Shown here: positions 11,266 to 21,767 of the stretch, in pieces
How the letters are laid out: each line of letters starts with the position of its first letter
How positions within the stretch are numbered: position 1 is the stretch's first letter
Translations under genes and position numbers: made by a program
Source of the DNA: Paralithodes platypus
Lineage: Eukaryota > Arthropoda > Malacostraca > Decapoda > Lithodidae
NCBI GenBank assembly: GCA_032716605.1
Contig: CM064501.1
Coordinates: 19,510,687-19,574,686, forward strand
Direction of reading: 5' to 3'
DNA length: 64,000 bases
Notes under the pieces: model-generated
What the model was told of the DNA's origin: nothing
Database searches by the model: none
Seen by the model: the letters and a program-made list of their open reading frames with translations, nothing else

Positions 11266-13882
11266 ATGGCTACCGTGGCCCCAGTTTTTGCCCTGTGCAT
11301 TACCCCTACTTGTGCTGGTATCCCTATTTTTGCACACACCCTTTGCATAAGGTGTGTTAAATGTCTAGACCGTTCAAGGGGTCTCTGGGTGATGCATAAT
11401 TGTTCCTTTTGTTCTCAATTAGCTGTTAAAGTCCTTTGTGATAATGATAAGACCGCGGCGGTAGCGTTGAGAGAGGTTCGACAACAAATGTCGGCCTACA
11501 CTACCATTGTCGCGCATAAGTCACTTCAATGTGACAACGTCCCACTTTGGGATAGATTGCTGTCAGAACACCCTCCCCCTAAACATTCCTCTAGAGTCAT
11601 GAGTGTTAAGCCGACGGAGACTAGTCAGGGTCCTGTATCGTCTGCGACTACAACTAAACGCCCGAGAGAGCCTACACCCCCGGCATCCGCCTCCTCGTCG
11701 CAGGCGAGATCTAGGTCAAGGTCACCTCTCAGACAACAGTCTTCTAGTCGGGCCTCTTCGCCGGAGAGTAAGAAGAGTAAGACGGAAGATTCCACCAGTG
11801 GTCACGGCGGAGATTCTTCCAGATCTAAGACTAGTTCGCGGTCACACCGCAGCCATAAATCCTCAAAAAAGGATTCACATCGGAAGTCCTCTCGACATTC
11901 CCCTAAGTCTAGTGCATCTCATCGTACCTCTACACCTGACAGAGTTTGTGTTAGGGCCTCTGAGTCCAGTGCAGCACCTGTCCCTAAAGAGGAGTTTGCC
12001 AATTAATATTTTAACCCTGGAAATGGAAAGTTCAGGAGGGTCAATAATTGAGAATGTTTCAGACTCTCAAGAGAGCGTAGGCCAGGGCCTTGGTGTTTGG
12101 CGGTTTGCCCAACCACGGTCTGACCACCCACATCCGACTCATACGAGTCACACAGTAGCCGACGTCCACAGGGACGCGGCGACCCCATCCTCTATCCCAG
12201 ACTTATCTTGGAAACAAGGTACCCCTGCCTCGGCGGGGTCTTCTCAGGAGGATCGGGAGGAAAAAGACGAAGTTTCAATAATTTCGGATATGGAAGGACA
12301 AGGGTCAGGCTCAGGCTTGGACGCCGCAAGAGATAATAATGATTCTCCTATAAGTTCTTCATCTAACCAGTTTGTTACAGCACAAGAAATTGATTGGTTG
12401 CTTACTCATGCTTTATCTAAATTTTTTGGTCAGCAACAAGAAAACCCCACAATGGACTTGGGGGCTCCCTCGACAAGCTCTACGGTACGGCCTCTGATGA
12501 CGTCAATTGATTTATCTAAGATTCCTAACCCTCCTACTCTGTCACCTGCAAGGAGCACTAAGCCTGCCACGGCGGCATTGACAACTTCAAATGTCAGGGT
12601 CATAACGGATGTTAATCCACCCCCTCTAGACAAAGCACCTCTTAGAAAGGTAGCTATGCCCCTCCTTTATGGGCCAGACGAGTCATGGGTTCTTTTGAAC
12701 CCCTCTAAACCAGAGCTTGCCCAACCTACCTTGTCAGGGGAACTCCCGGTACCGCGTGAGTGGTTTATCCAGGGCAACAAGTCAAAGAAATTAAGGGCCA
12801 TGGATGCCTTAGGTAATGTTCTGGACGTAAACATTAAGGCTATACCTAGTTATTATCACCAGGATTATTTTGTGTATGCTTCTAAGCCTGCTTTACCCCC
12901 TGCCTCAGTTTTAAAACTATTTTCAGACTGGTCTAAGCTGGATGGGTTTAATGATATTAAGACTCTGTCAGCTCTTACTCCTGAACTAGATTTACGGACC
13001 GTCACAGACGACGCAGCTAATCCAGTTTTGAAGGTGGGACAGTTGGGTCCAGGACCTTGGGTGGATTGGGAGGTAGAGGCTCAAAACTTTGCAACCACTT
13101 TCACTTCTAAATCTTCCCACCAGATCCCTCAGGACTCACATTCATGGTTTTCCATGCCGGTGGGTTCTGCCGGCGGAGTCCCGGCGGCTTTGTTTGCATT
13201 CCTAGCTGCCCCTAAGATTAATCTTTGTGAACTGAAGGACCCGTTCACTACCCCTACCCCTACTCACCTAGACAGAGAATTTAGGCTACGAGGAAAAGCT
13301 TTTCGCCTGTTTTCACAGTACATAGTATCTCAGCAGGTGGCTAAGTCTTTACTACGATCTACTCAGGCAATCGCAGACGCGGATGCTCGAAGATCGGTTG
13401 AGTTATCCCGGCGACTGATTCTTCAGTCGTCAATCCAATCCTTAGGTGACATACGCACCGCCTTGCTTGAGGCGGTGCGAGCACGACAAGATCTTAGGAT
13501 GTCGTTAGTTCGCAAGCTACCTGAGCGCATTGCTAACCAGGTGGTGATGTCACCAGTACTTACCCCTTCTTTAATGTCCCCTGAAGTATGGCGAACGGTG
13601 TTCAATATGGCACAGGCCGTTAAGCACAGTCCCACCCCTTCTAAGAAACCTGCATTTAACTTCCCCAAACCCAGGCCTACTACTAAAGCCCAGCCAGGGG
13701 GATCTAAACCATTTCTTCCGCCTAAGTCCTCCCACTCCCCCCAGGGTCAGTACAGGCATAGACAGAATAGGTTTTCAGGTCAGAGAGGACGCGGCCAAAA
13801 TAAACCAGGTCAGGGCCAGTCTTCGACCAACACCAGCCAGCCGGCGAAGCGGCCAGCACCAACCCCACCATCAAAAAACTAA
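11266..13882 (+). CDS. gag: DIRS gag-like protein of A2 (frameshifted)
   Basis: The first ORF (11266-12006, 246 codons) starts MATVAPVFALC. It has a cysteine cluster (C11, C16, C27, C30, C33, C46, C49) that looks like a zinc-binding module, then an Arg/Ser-rich stretch from about residue 115 to 230. The second part (to 13882) lies in another frame. It has an acidic/Ser-rich region, a central conserved region, and a Gly/Arg/Gln-rich tail with RGRGQ that may bind nucleic acid. Comparison with element E shows one extra base near 11985-11992, which splits a single product of about 870 residues. The start is chosen because the same ATG context recurs in every leader unit. DIRS ORF1 is generally taken as the particle-forming gag-like protein; that role is inferred here. 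Confidence 0.8.
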
Positions 13883-13884
13883 AG

Positions 13885-15804
13885 TCTCTCTCACTCCCGG
13901 CGCCTACCTTAAGGCCGGAGGAACCGAGGGTAGTACAGCCGGCGAACCCTTGTCTGCTAACTGGGTCGTTCCGAACGTGTCACCAAGCATGGCCGTTAAA
14001 CACTTGGGCACGGATGGTAGCACGCAAAGGCATCACTTGGCAGTGGCTCCGGCGACCTCGATTACGTCAGCCGACAACGGCGAATTTTGTTTCTTTAGAG
14101 GTGGAGTCACTAGCCCAGGAAATGATTGCCAAGAATGTCATCATCCCGGTCCCCCCAAATTACCCTGTATTCACGTCCAAACTATTTTTGGTTCCCAAAA
14201 GGGACAGTGTTCAGATGAGGCCGGTCGTAGACCTGTCTTATCTGAATCTTCACATTCACAACGAATCTTCCAGAATGTTAACAGTACACCAAATCAGGCT
14301 AACACTTCCGCCGGGAGGTTGGATGTGTTCACTAGACCTGACAGACGCCTATTGGCACGTATCGGTCAACAAAAGATTTCAAAGGTTTTTGGCCTTACGG
14401 ATCAGGCACCAAAATTTTGTTTTTCAGAGGATGCCGTTCGGTTTGAACCTAGCACCTCGATTATTCACAAAACTAGTCCGGCAAGCCCTGATGCCATTAT
14501 TAAAACAAGGGATCAGAGTGTTGTGGTATCTGGACGACTGGCTGGTGGTGGCAGAGACACAACAATTATGCATAAAACATGTCAATATCATTTTGAATCA
14601 TGTCAAAACTCTAGGCTTCAAGGTAAATCTGGTAAAGTCAAACCTTGTTCCCTCACGAGTAATTCAGTGGATAGGGCTGGTCTGGGACACCGCCGCTCTC
14701 ACTCTGAGTCAGAGTGTGGACAATCGCAACAGGTTTCGCAGGAAACTGTTCAGGTTTCTTCACAGTCTGACTACGACACGGAGGGTCTGGGAGTCTCTGG
14801 TCGGCTCTCTCAACTGGATTCAACTAACTGTCAAGTTGGGCCGGTTGAAAGTAAAACGATTAATATTGGAAGGCAACAAATATTTCCCGCTCTTACCGGC
14901 GGGAAAATTATGGCCCATCCCGAAATTAATCCACACCTTGCTAGCGGTCTGGGCGAAGAGGGAAACATTGCACTCAATAATGTCATGGACCTCTCCTCCA
15001 CCAACGGTATAGGTAGACACGGATGCGTCAGGCACAATAGGTTGGGGATTTCAGTCAAATCAGGGGCACCAGGGTCAGGGGCTTTGGTCCCACTTAGAAA
15101 TCTCGCACATCAATGTCAAAGAATTACTAGTCCCCTTATATTTCCTTCAGGCTCACGGCCCGGCGTTACGGGACAAGTCGGTGGCCTTCAGAATGGACAA
15201 TCTGAATGCAGTCCACTGTATTCAGAAACAAGGGTCAACGAGGTCAAGGAAGTTGCTAAACGTGTCAGAAGAGATTTTTGCTCTAGCCAACAGTCTAGAT
15301 ATTTATCTGCACGCTTCTTATCTCCCAGGCGTAGCGAACGTCTGGGCAGACGCTCTATCCCGGCGACAGAGCACGACAGTAGAATGGGAGCTCAAGCAAC
15401 CCATTTTCAACCTAATGATTGCAGAGCTCTCCCATCCACAAGTGGATCTTTTTGCGTCCGAGGAGACTCACAAACTCCATCTATACCTCACCCGCCGTGC
15501 GAAAACGCCGGCAGGGGGGCCAGACGCCCTAGTGACAGACTGGAACAGATGGAGCTCCATCTATCTGTTTCCGCCGCCAGATGCGTCACTAATGTGCCAC
15601 GTAGTGAACAAACTACGAGATTATCGAGGCTTAGTCTCGCTAATCGCGCCACTGTGGCCGGCGCAGTTGTGGTACCAGCAATTGAAAATGTGGTGCCCGG
15701 ACCCGGTATCGCTCCCGGTCGGGTATTTCCACTTAGACGCGATTGGCAACCTCGCGACCTCGCTGACTTTTGCATTATGGACATTCAGGAGGCCAAGTGG
15801 CTAG
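13885..15804 (+). CDS. pol: DIRS reverse transcriptase / RNase H of A2 (one stop)
   Basis: Counting from the ATG at 14014, the RT shows MRPVVDLSYLN (residues 68-78), motif A SLDLTDAYWHV (106-116), motif B PFGLNLAP (141-148) and the catalytic YLDD (172-175). A TAG at 15010-15012 interrupts the frame just before RNase H; element E has TGG there. RNase H follows in the same frame with the acidic set VDTDAS, NVKELL, RMDNLNAV and ADALSR. After it comes the VDLFAS / WNRWSSIYLFPPP segment common in animal DIRS polyproteins. The frame is open upstream to 13885 but has no ATG before 14014. It overlaps YR in another frame. Confidence 0.88.
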
Positions 15805-16756
15805 CACCATACGGTAGAGATGTGACAAATAAATTACTTAATCAATATACTCAGTCTACAAAACGACAGTATCAATCACATTGGCAAGCCTTTACTTCTT
15901 GGATCGTTAGGACAGAACAAACTGTACCCTCAGTGGCATTAGTTTTTAATTATTTAAATTATCTGTTTGAGCAGAAACGTTTATCTGTGGTAACATTAAA
16001 AAATCACTTAACTGCGATTAGAGTGCCCTTTTTAGACCTTACAGGTCTCTCCATACCGGTGGCGGAGGAAACAGGTTTTATGAGAGCATGTTTTAAACTC
16101 CGCCCACCTCCCCGTCAGCTCATGCCTACTTGGTCTCTGGACAAAGCTTTGTCTTTGCTTCACTCTCGTCTGTACCAAAATACTGCAGACTTTGCATTAA
16201 TCTTAAAAAAGGCGGTTTTCCTTTTGGCTTTAGCCACCGGAAACAGAGTGTCTGAGCTGGCGGCGATGAGCAACACACCTAATTGTCTTAGGTTTGGTAG
16301 ACTTAATGAATGTATTTCCATTGCACCCTCCCCAGGTTTTGTAGCCAAGAATGAGCATAGTGCACACGTGTTTTCTGAGTTCACGGTGCCGGCGTTAAAA
16401 AGGGGAAAGGTGCATCATAATTTATGTCCAGTACAAGCTCTAACCAAATATTTGAGAGTAGCTCCTCACAACCCCCAAGGTGCTTTATGGGTAGCAAGTA
16501 CGGGTAAACGCTTACTTAAACGGCGATTAGCCTCTCTTCTGGTAGAAGTCATTAAAGAAAGTAATCCCGGCGTTGTGGGTCGGGCCCACGATTTACGCAA
16601 ATGGGCAGCCTCTTTACGTTTCCTGAATTTTTTTCAGTTGAAGACATAGCGTCCACGCAGTTGTGGGCGTCTAATCATACGTTTCTGTCTAGATACTTGT
16701 CAGTTGCTCTAGACAAACCTTCCTTACCATGTATAGCTTTAAGGCAGAGGGTCTAG
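13950..16756 (+). CDS. YR: DIRS tyrosine recombinase of A2, C-terminus frameshifted
   Basis: The frame is open for almost 900 codons (13950-16649) and overlaps RT and RNase H; no ATG marks the start, so the true N-terminus is unknown. The recombinase proper begins near 15780 with an N-terminal DNA-binding region (VTNKLLNQYTQSTKRQYQ). The catalytic domain shows the arginine box ATGNRVSELAAMS (about 16230-16268) and HDLRKWAASL (about 16585-16615). A one-base deletion near 16626-16633 ends the ORF at 16649, before the SRYLSVAL segment that carries the nucleophilic tyrosine (codon near 16692). In register the protein would end at the TAG at 16754-16756. It would act on circular DNA to integrate the element. 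Confidence 0.87.
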
Positions 16757-16838
16757 GCGGCCCTGCAGTCACTTTTGTTTACTTTCATGGGAAAGGGGGG
16801 GGGGGGGTGCAGTCAGTTGACACAGGACACCCTAGACC
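16749..16838 (+). other. Stem enclosing a G12 tract, overlapping YR stop
   Basis: GGGTCTAGG (16749-16757) contains the YR stop codon and pairs with CCTAGACCC (16830-16838). A 12-G run (16795-16806) lies in the loop. The stem arms are kept in every copy while the G run varies in length. A role in RNA structure or 3' processing is conjecture. Confidence 0.6.
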
Positions 16839-17073
16839 CCGCCGGAGTATGAGAGCTGTGATACAATTTAAGGTTAAAATGTGTTATGAAAATTTCTCAG
16901 TGAGAAATTGTGCTAGTACAATGTTAAGTACAAAACAACGGTGTTGTTAGAGTAGTTTAGCTGCGAAAGCAATTTAGTTTTAGATAATTGGAGTTCCTTT
17001 GCAATTTATCTCCAAGTTTATGTTGGGGTTTATTATGTGCACATGTAAACTTATAACTTGTTATTTTTTGTCA

Positions 17074-17088
17074 CCACTCGTTGAGTGG
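17074..17088 (+). other. 3' region hairpin 1 of A2
   Basis: CCACTC (17074-17079), loop GTT, GAGTGG (17083-17088). In element C the arms are CCACTT and AAGTGG, so the closing pair changed on both sides. Confidence 0.65.
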
Positions 17089-17145
17089 GGTGCCTTTGTA
17101 ACTACAGATCTGTGTTCAGAATCTTCAGGGTTACCAATTTTTTGT

Positions 17146-17178
17146 CAGGCAGGCTTCTTTGAAGCACGCACCTGCCTG
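17146..17178 (+). other. 3' region hairpin 2 of A2
   Basis: CAGGCAGG (17146-17153) pairs with CCTGCCTG (17171-17178), with an inner CTTC/GAAG stem. In A, B, C and E the arms read CAAGCAGG and CCTGCTTG, a paired change that preserves the stem. It lies upstream of the ICR. Confidence 0.7.
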
Positions 17179-17320
17179 AACCCCCTTTTTCTTGTATTTG
17201 TTCGGCTACGCCGTTAATTAAATATATTTTCAAAGTAAGAATACTATGTGGTTGTTTTTATTATCTGCTTTTCTAGAGTTATGATATGATTACGAATGTC
17301 CCCCTCCAGTCTTAGAAATC

Positions 17321-17428
17321 AGGCATGTTCGTCAATGATGGAGGGGCCACTAATAAATTATAGGTTTGACTCCTGTAAGGAGATAAAGAAAACCTAATAT
17401 TTAGTAGTGGCCCCGTAATCATTGACGA
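17321..17428 (+). repeat. Internal complementary region of A2
   Basis: 17321-17358 is the reverse complement of the left terminus (9180 onward) and 17359-17428 that of the right terminus (to 17851). The junction therefore equals the two element ends joined in a circle. In DIRS1 this region is thought to template completion of the ends. The junction also creates AATAAA in sense orientation (17352-17357). Confidence 0.93.
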
Positions 17429-17500
17429 CTGGGGCCCTCCCGACCGTCCCCTTCCCATTCGTTGATGTATTAAGGATTTTGGTTTACTTGATATGTCAGT

Positions 17501-17851
17501 GAAGGAAGAATGACGCCTGAATCAGCGTCTGGTCAGAAATCCACACAAGTACATCCACGATATGATGGAAAGCTTATTGGATAGTTATTCTTATTTTCTT
17601 TTTGTTTTTATTTTTTACGAAGTTTTTTCGTAGTGAGAACCCAATTCATAATGACTGAAGCCATGAGTGAGGTCGCGTGCGCTCATGATGAAGGCTCCTC
17701 AGTTTTTAAATGCTCTGCGCGGTAGATTCAAAACTACGGCGGATTAGTGTTTGAAGAGGATGCCTTATGTAATAGGCATGTTCGTCAATGATTACGGGGC
17801 CACTACTAAATATTAGGTTTTCTTCATCTCCTTACAGGAGTCAAACCTATA
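17501..17851 (+). repeat. Right inverted terminal repeat of A2
   Basis: 17501-17811 is the reverse complement of the left ITR. The last 40 bases are unique to right ends and include CTCCTTACAGGAG, a short hairpin. Confidence 0.92.
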
Positions 17852-17915
17852 ATATACCCAGTCAGTTAGAGCCCACATCCCCCAAGTTAATCCTGTAGAA
17901 AAACAGGGCATAACA
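17852..17915 (+). repeat. End of plus-oriented gypsy LTR (right of A2)
   Basis: It is the reverse complement of 55170-55233 and ends in GGGCATAACA, the LTR 3' end. Removing A2 restores a continuous LTR with 8004-9179. Confidence 0.85.
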
Positions 17916-20551
17916 CAAATGATAGAAATGAACAACTAGCATTAGTGGACCTGGATGGAGCCTAGTCTCCCACTTCCAACGTTCAGGTATACTCTTCTGA
18001 TCACTGGCTTGGTTCGCAAGTTTATATACTGGAAGACATCAATGTTACTTATAGATTCAATTTCACTAATTAGATTTATTACTGGCAGTTCTGGTGCGCA
18101 AGTAGAAGTTCACAGACTAGAATTAGACACGCGTATTTTTAAGGCACGGGAATTCTAGTAACCTCAGGGGGGGTACTGATCTAAGTTTTATATTCTTATA
18201 GCAGAAATACGTAGAACACAAATCAGTGGGCGAACGTTAGATATCAATAGGGTTTTACTTCTATGTAATAATATCTGAATAGGGGTAATTACGAGAGTTA
18301 ATGTCGCCTGTTAATTAATGAACACTGATACGCTTAGCACTTCCCAATAGAATGGTTATATATGAATTATACTGGGGCAAAGATATAGCCACTTCATAGA
18401 AAGATTAATAAGTGAGTCTCTAATTAGTACTGTAACACGGTAGTACTAATAAAGTGAATCTTGGGTAGTATTTGGTTGGTCTGGTCCTGGTTATCTTGCG
18501 TCCGTGATGTTGGGGGCTAACGACTGGTTCCGCGGCCATCCAGGGGGTCCATATGTAGGAAGTTCTCAAGACGGATCTTGGCGATCGTTGCTGGCTACGC
18601 GCTTATATAGCCACTGGTGTGTAAAGGTTATAAGGTGCACATAGATTTCTTGTACGTGGAAGATGCTTCTATCTCAAATCTGCCACGGAGTCTGCCGGCT
18701 CTGGAACTCAAATCTCAGGAACAACACAAGGGCAGAGCTAGAGGCCAACTTAAGGGGGCCAGCCACTGGTTGGTGTCTATCTTTCAACTGATTTTACTGG
18801 GGGCTGGAGCTGGGTTTATAGGCTCGGTTTTGGACCCTGTAGGCCATAGGGATCTCGAGTCTTATGGAATTATTTGAGCTCTCAATAGATACGGGGACTA
18901 GGTAAGGTGGTGATTACTGTTGTGGCACATGGCTATAGGGAGCCTTCATAATGTGATATAACTGAGCCTTAGTAAGAGGTACTATTTTGGCTATACTGGA
19001 AGTATTGAGGGGAGGGAGACTGGATCTACTTTGCGAGGACTGGGACAGCTGTGATAGGAGCGTCTCTCTTATATTGCTCAGTCTTCATTCTACGGTATAG
19101 CTGAGGTGCTAATTTGATTATCCGAGTATGCAAGAAAAGTGAATGGGTTATTGTGGGTTAATAGAGGTTAGTAAAGGGGTTAGTCATGAATGGTTAGTTC
19201 ATTGATAGGAAGAATTCCTGTGCTACCTGGCAATGACCCGAAAGTCAAAACAGGGGTCAGGTATACCTCCGCAGGGGTGGGGGTCTCCCTCCTCGGGTGG
19301 GTAAAAAAGGGGAGGTGCGCGCCATCTCTCTGTGATGGTCGTCCGGCAGCTGTGGCTAGGGGCTTGCCATATCACAAGTGTTTGTAATAACCCTCTGTTT
19401 ATGAGACAGATGTGGGTGTTCGTAATACCAAACCGAAGGTGCCTTGACTAGCTGGTTTAATCGGTTGGGTTGTTAATTGCATGGTTTGCTGGATGTGGTG
19501 GAGACTGGGTTGCTAACTCTGCCACATTTATCTGGAAGTATGGCAATAGAAGTTAGTCACTGGCGAGGCGGCTAGCCTCGCACTGACGATCATTTGGTAC
19601 AGGGTTGTGAATGGGTTGTGAGGGAATAGATGGCATGCAAAGGGTTAGTAAAGTTCTAATGTTGTTCCGTCCTACTAAGGGAAGGTAGGCTGGATAGGAG
19701 TATATATATAAAAGGTTGGAGAATGTTAGCAACGGAAAAATCAAGGATATTCAGGAGGTATGGTGGAGAGTCTAGGTCGGAAAGGAGTCGAGGAGCGTGG
19801 GGGGTTAATGAGAGGGAGAGGGTTCAGGGGGCTACGTGGAAGTTTGACCCTAAGGTCTCCGGCGTAGGGGTGGCATTAGACTACAGTTGATATTGGAGTT
19901 TGGGGGTTAATGACAGGGAAAGTATGTTAGCCAAATGCTACCGGGGGATGAACAATACGGGGTGGTATATAAGTCTGGAAAGGATAGAATCATGTGGACT
20001 GTGGAGCTGGGGGGAAGAGGAGGTTAACTGTAGGTGTGTGCTTGACTGTGGATCAAAGTAGGGAAAAACATGGTGTATTATTACTCGTCAATACGATGGT
20101 TATGGATACTGTTAATCTGACACTATTTCTTGCTGATCTAGTTGTTCCTGGGAACTGCGTTTTCTATGATATATACACCAAAGTAAACGACAGCTCGTAG
20201 GGTTAACTTCGGTATTGTTTCGTGGTGAAAATGCGTCGAGACAATGGTAACAGAGGGTGGTATATACAATCTCTGGTTGAAGTAAGAATTAAAGTTACTG
20301 CATGGTGGCTAACATCTTCAGTCATTGCTGGCTAGGTCTTACAGGAACAATGGTTCTATATACACTGGTGTACCCGTGGGTATCATAGTTTCTTATTAAT
20401 TAGGACATGGGGTTTTAACATACTACTTCTCGGATGGAAGAACATACATAGATTTATGGGGGCGGTTGGTCTTCAGAAACTTAGTCTGGCAAGACAAGGT
20501 ATTTTAAGGGGGTGAACATATTACTTCTCGGATGGAAGAACATACATAGAT
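17916..20551 (-). repeat. Gypsy F 3' LTR, outer part
   Basis: It matches 55365-57998 in the same orientation, so it is the second LTR of F. Relative to the right LTR it lacks the outermost 195 bp (U5 end). It starts directly against the inverted LTR that ends at 17915. The AT-rich box TATATATATAAAA is at 19701-19713. Element B interrupts it at 20551, and the LTR resumes at 46721. No host gene is seen. Confidence 0.85.
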
Positions 20552-20888
20552 TATAGGTTTGACTCCTGTAAGGAGATAAAGAAAACCTAATATTTATCAT
20601 TGACGAACATGCCTATTACATAAGGCATCCTCTTCAAACACTAATCCGCCGTAGTTTGAATCTACCGCACAGAGCATTTAAAATCTAAGGAGCCTTCATC
20701 ATGAGCGCACGCGACCTCACTCATGGCTTCAGTCATTATGAATTGGGTTCTCACTACGAAAAAAACTTCGTAAAAAATAAAAAACAAAAAGAAAATAAGA
20801 ATAACTATCCAATAAGCTTTCCATCATATCGTAGATGTACTTGTGTGGATCTTTGACCAGACGCTGATTCAGGCGTCATTCTTCCTTC
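20552..20888 (-). repeat. Right inverted terminal repeat of B
   Basis: It is a right-terminal copy in reverse. About 16 bases of the TAGTAGTGGCCCCGTAATC stretch are missing near 20597. Confidence 0.88.
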
Positions 20889-20960
20889 ACTGACATATCA
20901 AGTAAACCAAAATCCTTAATACATCAACGAATGGGAAGGGGATGGTCGGGAGGGCCCCAG

Positions 20961-21068
20961 TCGTCAATGATTATGGGGCCACTACTAAATATTAGGTTTT
21001 CTTTATCTCCTTACAGGAGTCAAACCTATAATTTATTAGTGGCCCCTCCATCATTGACGAACATGCCT
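20961..21068 (-). repeat. Internal complementary region of B
   Basis: It has the same left-end plus right-end junction as A2, in minus orientation. It is intact although B's own right terminus has a small deletion. Confidence 0.9.
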
Positions 21069-21767
21069 GATTTCTAAGACTGGAGGGGGACATTCGTAAT
21101 CATATCATAACTCTAGAAAAGCAGATAATCAAACAACCACATAGTATTCTTTCTTTTGTAAAAAAGAGATATTCGGGTGCATAAACTTTATACAGCCTAA
21201 ATCTTCAAAAAGGGGTACAAGCAGGAGCGTGCTTCAAAGAAGCCTGCTTGAAAAAGGGTTAACTCTGAGACTCTTGCACAGATCTGCTAGTTAAGAAGGC
21301 ACCCCACTTAAAGTAAGTGGTGAAAACTAAAAACTTATAAGTTTACATGTGCACAAATAACTCCATTAACTAGTGGATATATTCCTAAAAATATAACCAA
21401 ACATAAATTAATTCTTGTACATTCGTAGAAGTACTGAACTCGTGTACTTATGCAGAAGTAATTACTGCAAAAGTAAAAGTCGTAGTTGCCACTACCGAGA
21501 TTTCTCAAAAATCTATTGCTTCACAGCCAAAGCTACTTACAACAAGAATTGTCGTAACACTACTATTGGCTTTTAGCACAATTTCCTGCAATGAATACTA
21601 CAGAGAAATTTTATAATACAATGCCTACAACCAGTATCACAGCTCGTATGTTCCGAACACATACTCCGGAGGGGTCTAGGGTGTCCTATGTCACACTGAC
21701 TGCACCCTCCCTCCCCCCCCCCCCCCCTTTTTCTTGAAATTAAACAAAACGTGACTAAAAGGGCCAC
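21069..21767 (-). other. 3' region of B with hairpins and C/G tract
   Basis: In sense orientation it holds the stem around the G run (C run on the plus strand, 21713-21727), the GCAGG/CCTGC hairpin (about 21222-21252), and further AT-rich sequence shared with element C (for example about 21410-21540). It has no gene. Confidence 0.6.

Larger units (their letters stand above)
9180..17851 (+). mobile_element. Complete DIRS1-like retrotransposon A2 (8.67 kb)
   Basis: All DIRS parts are present in order: left ITR, leader, gag, RT/RNase H, overlapping YR, 3' hairpin region, ICR and right ITR. The termini are ATTTATTAG and CCTATA (one-base ambiguity from shared A/T). They were read from the flanking LTR, whose uninterrupted counterpart is at 55233/55234, and independently from the ICR. 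There is no target-site duplication. DIRS elements are known to integrate a circular DNA by a tyrosine recombinase. It is probably inactive as read: gag has a frameshift near 11990, RNase H a TAG at 15010-15012, and YR a frameshift near 16630. Confidence 0.93.

Noticed and set aside
13423..13759. Minus-strand ORFs within A2 gag
   Set aside because: They are shadows of the gag frame on the opposite strand.
18617..20200. Small ORFs in the LTR (18617-18877, 19190-19387, 19994-20200 and their copies near 56643 and 57449)
   Set aside because: They differ in frame and length between the two LTRs and contain no recognisable domain.
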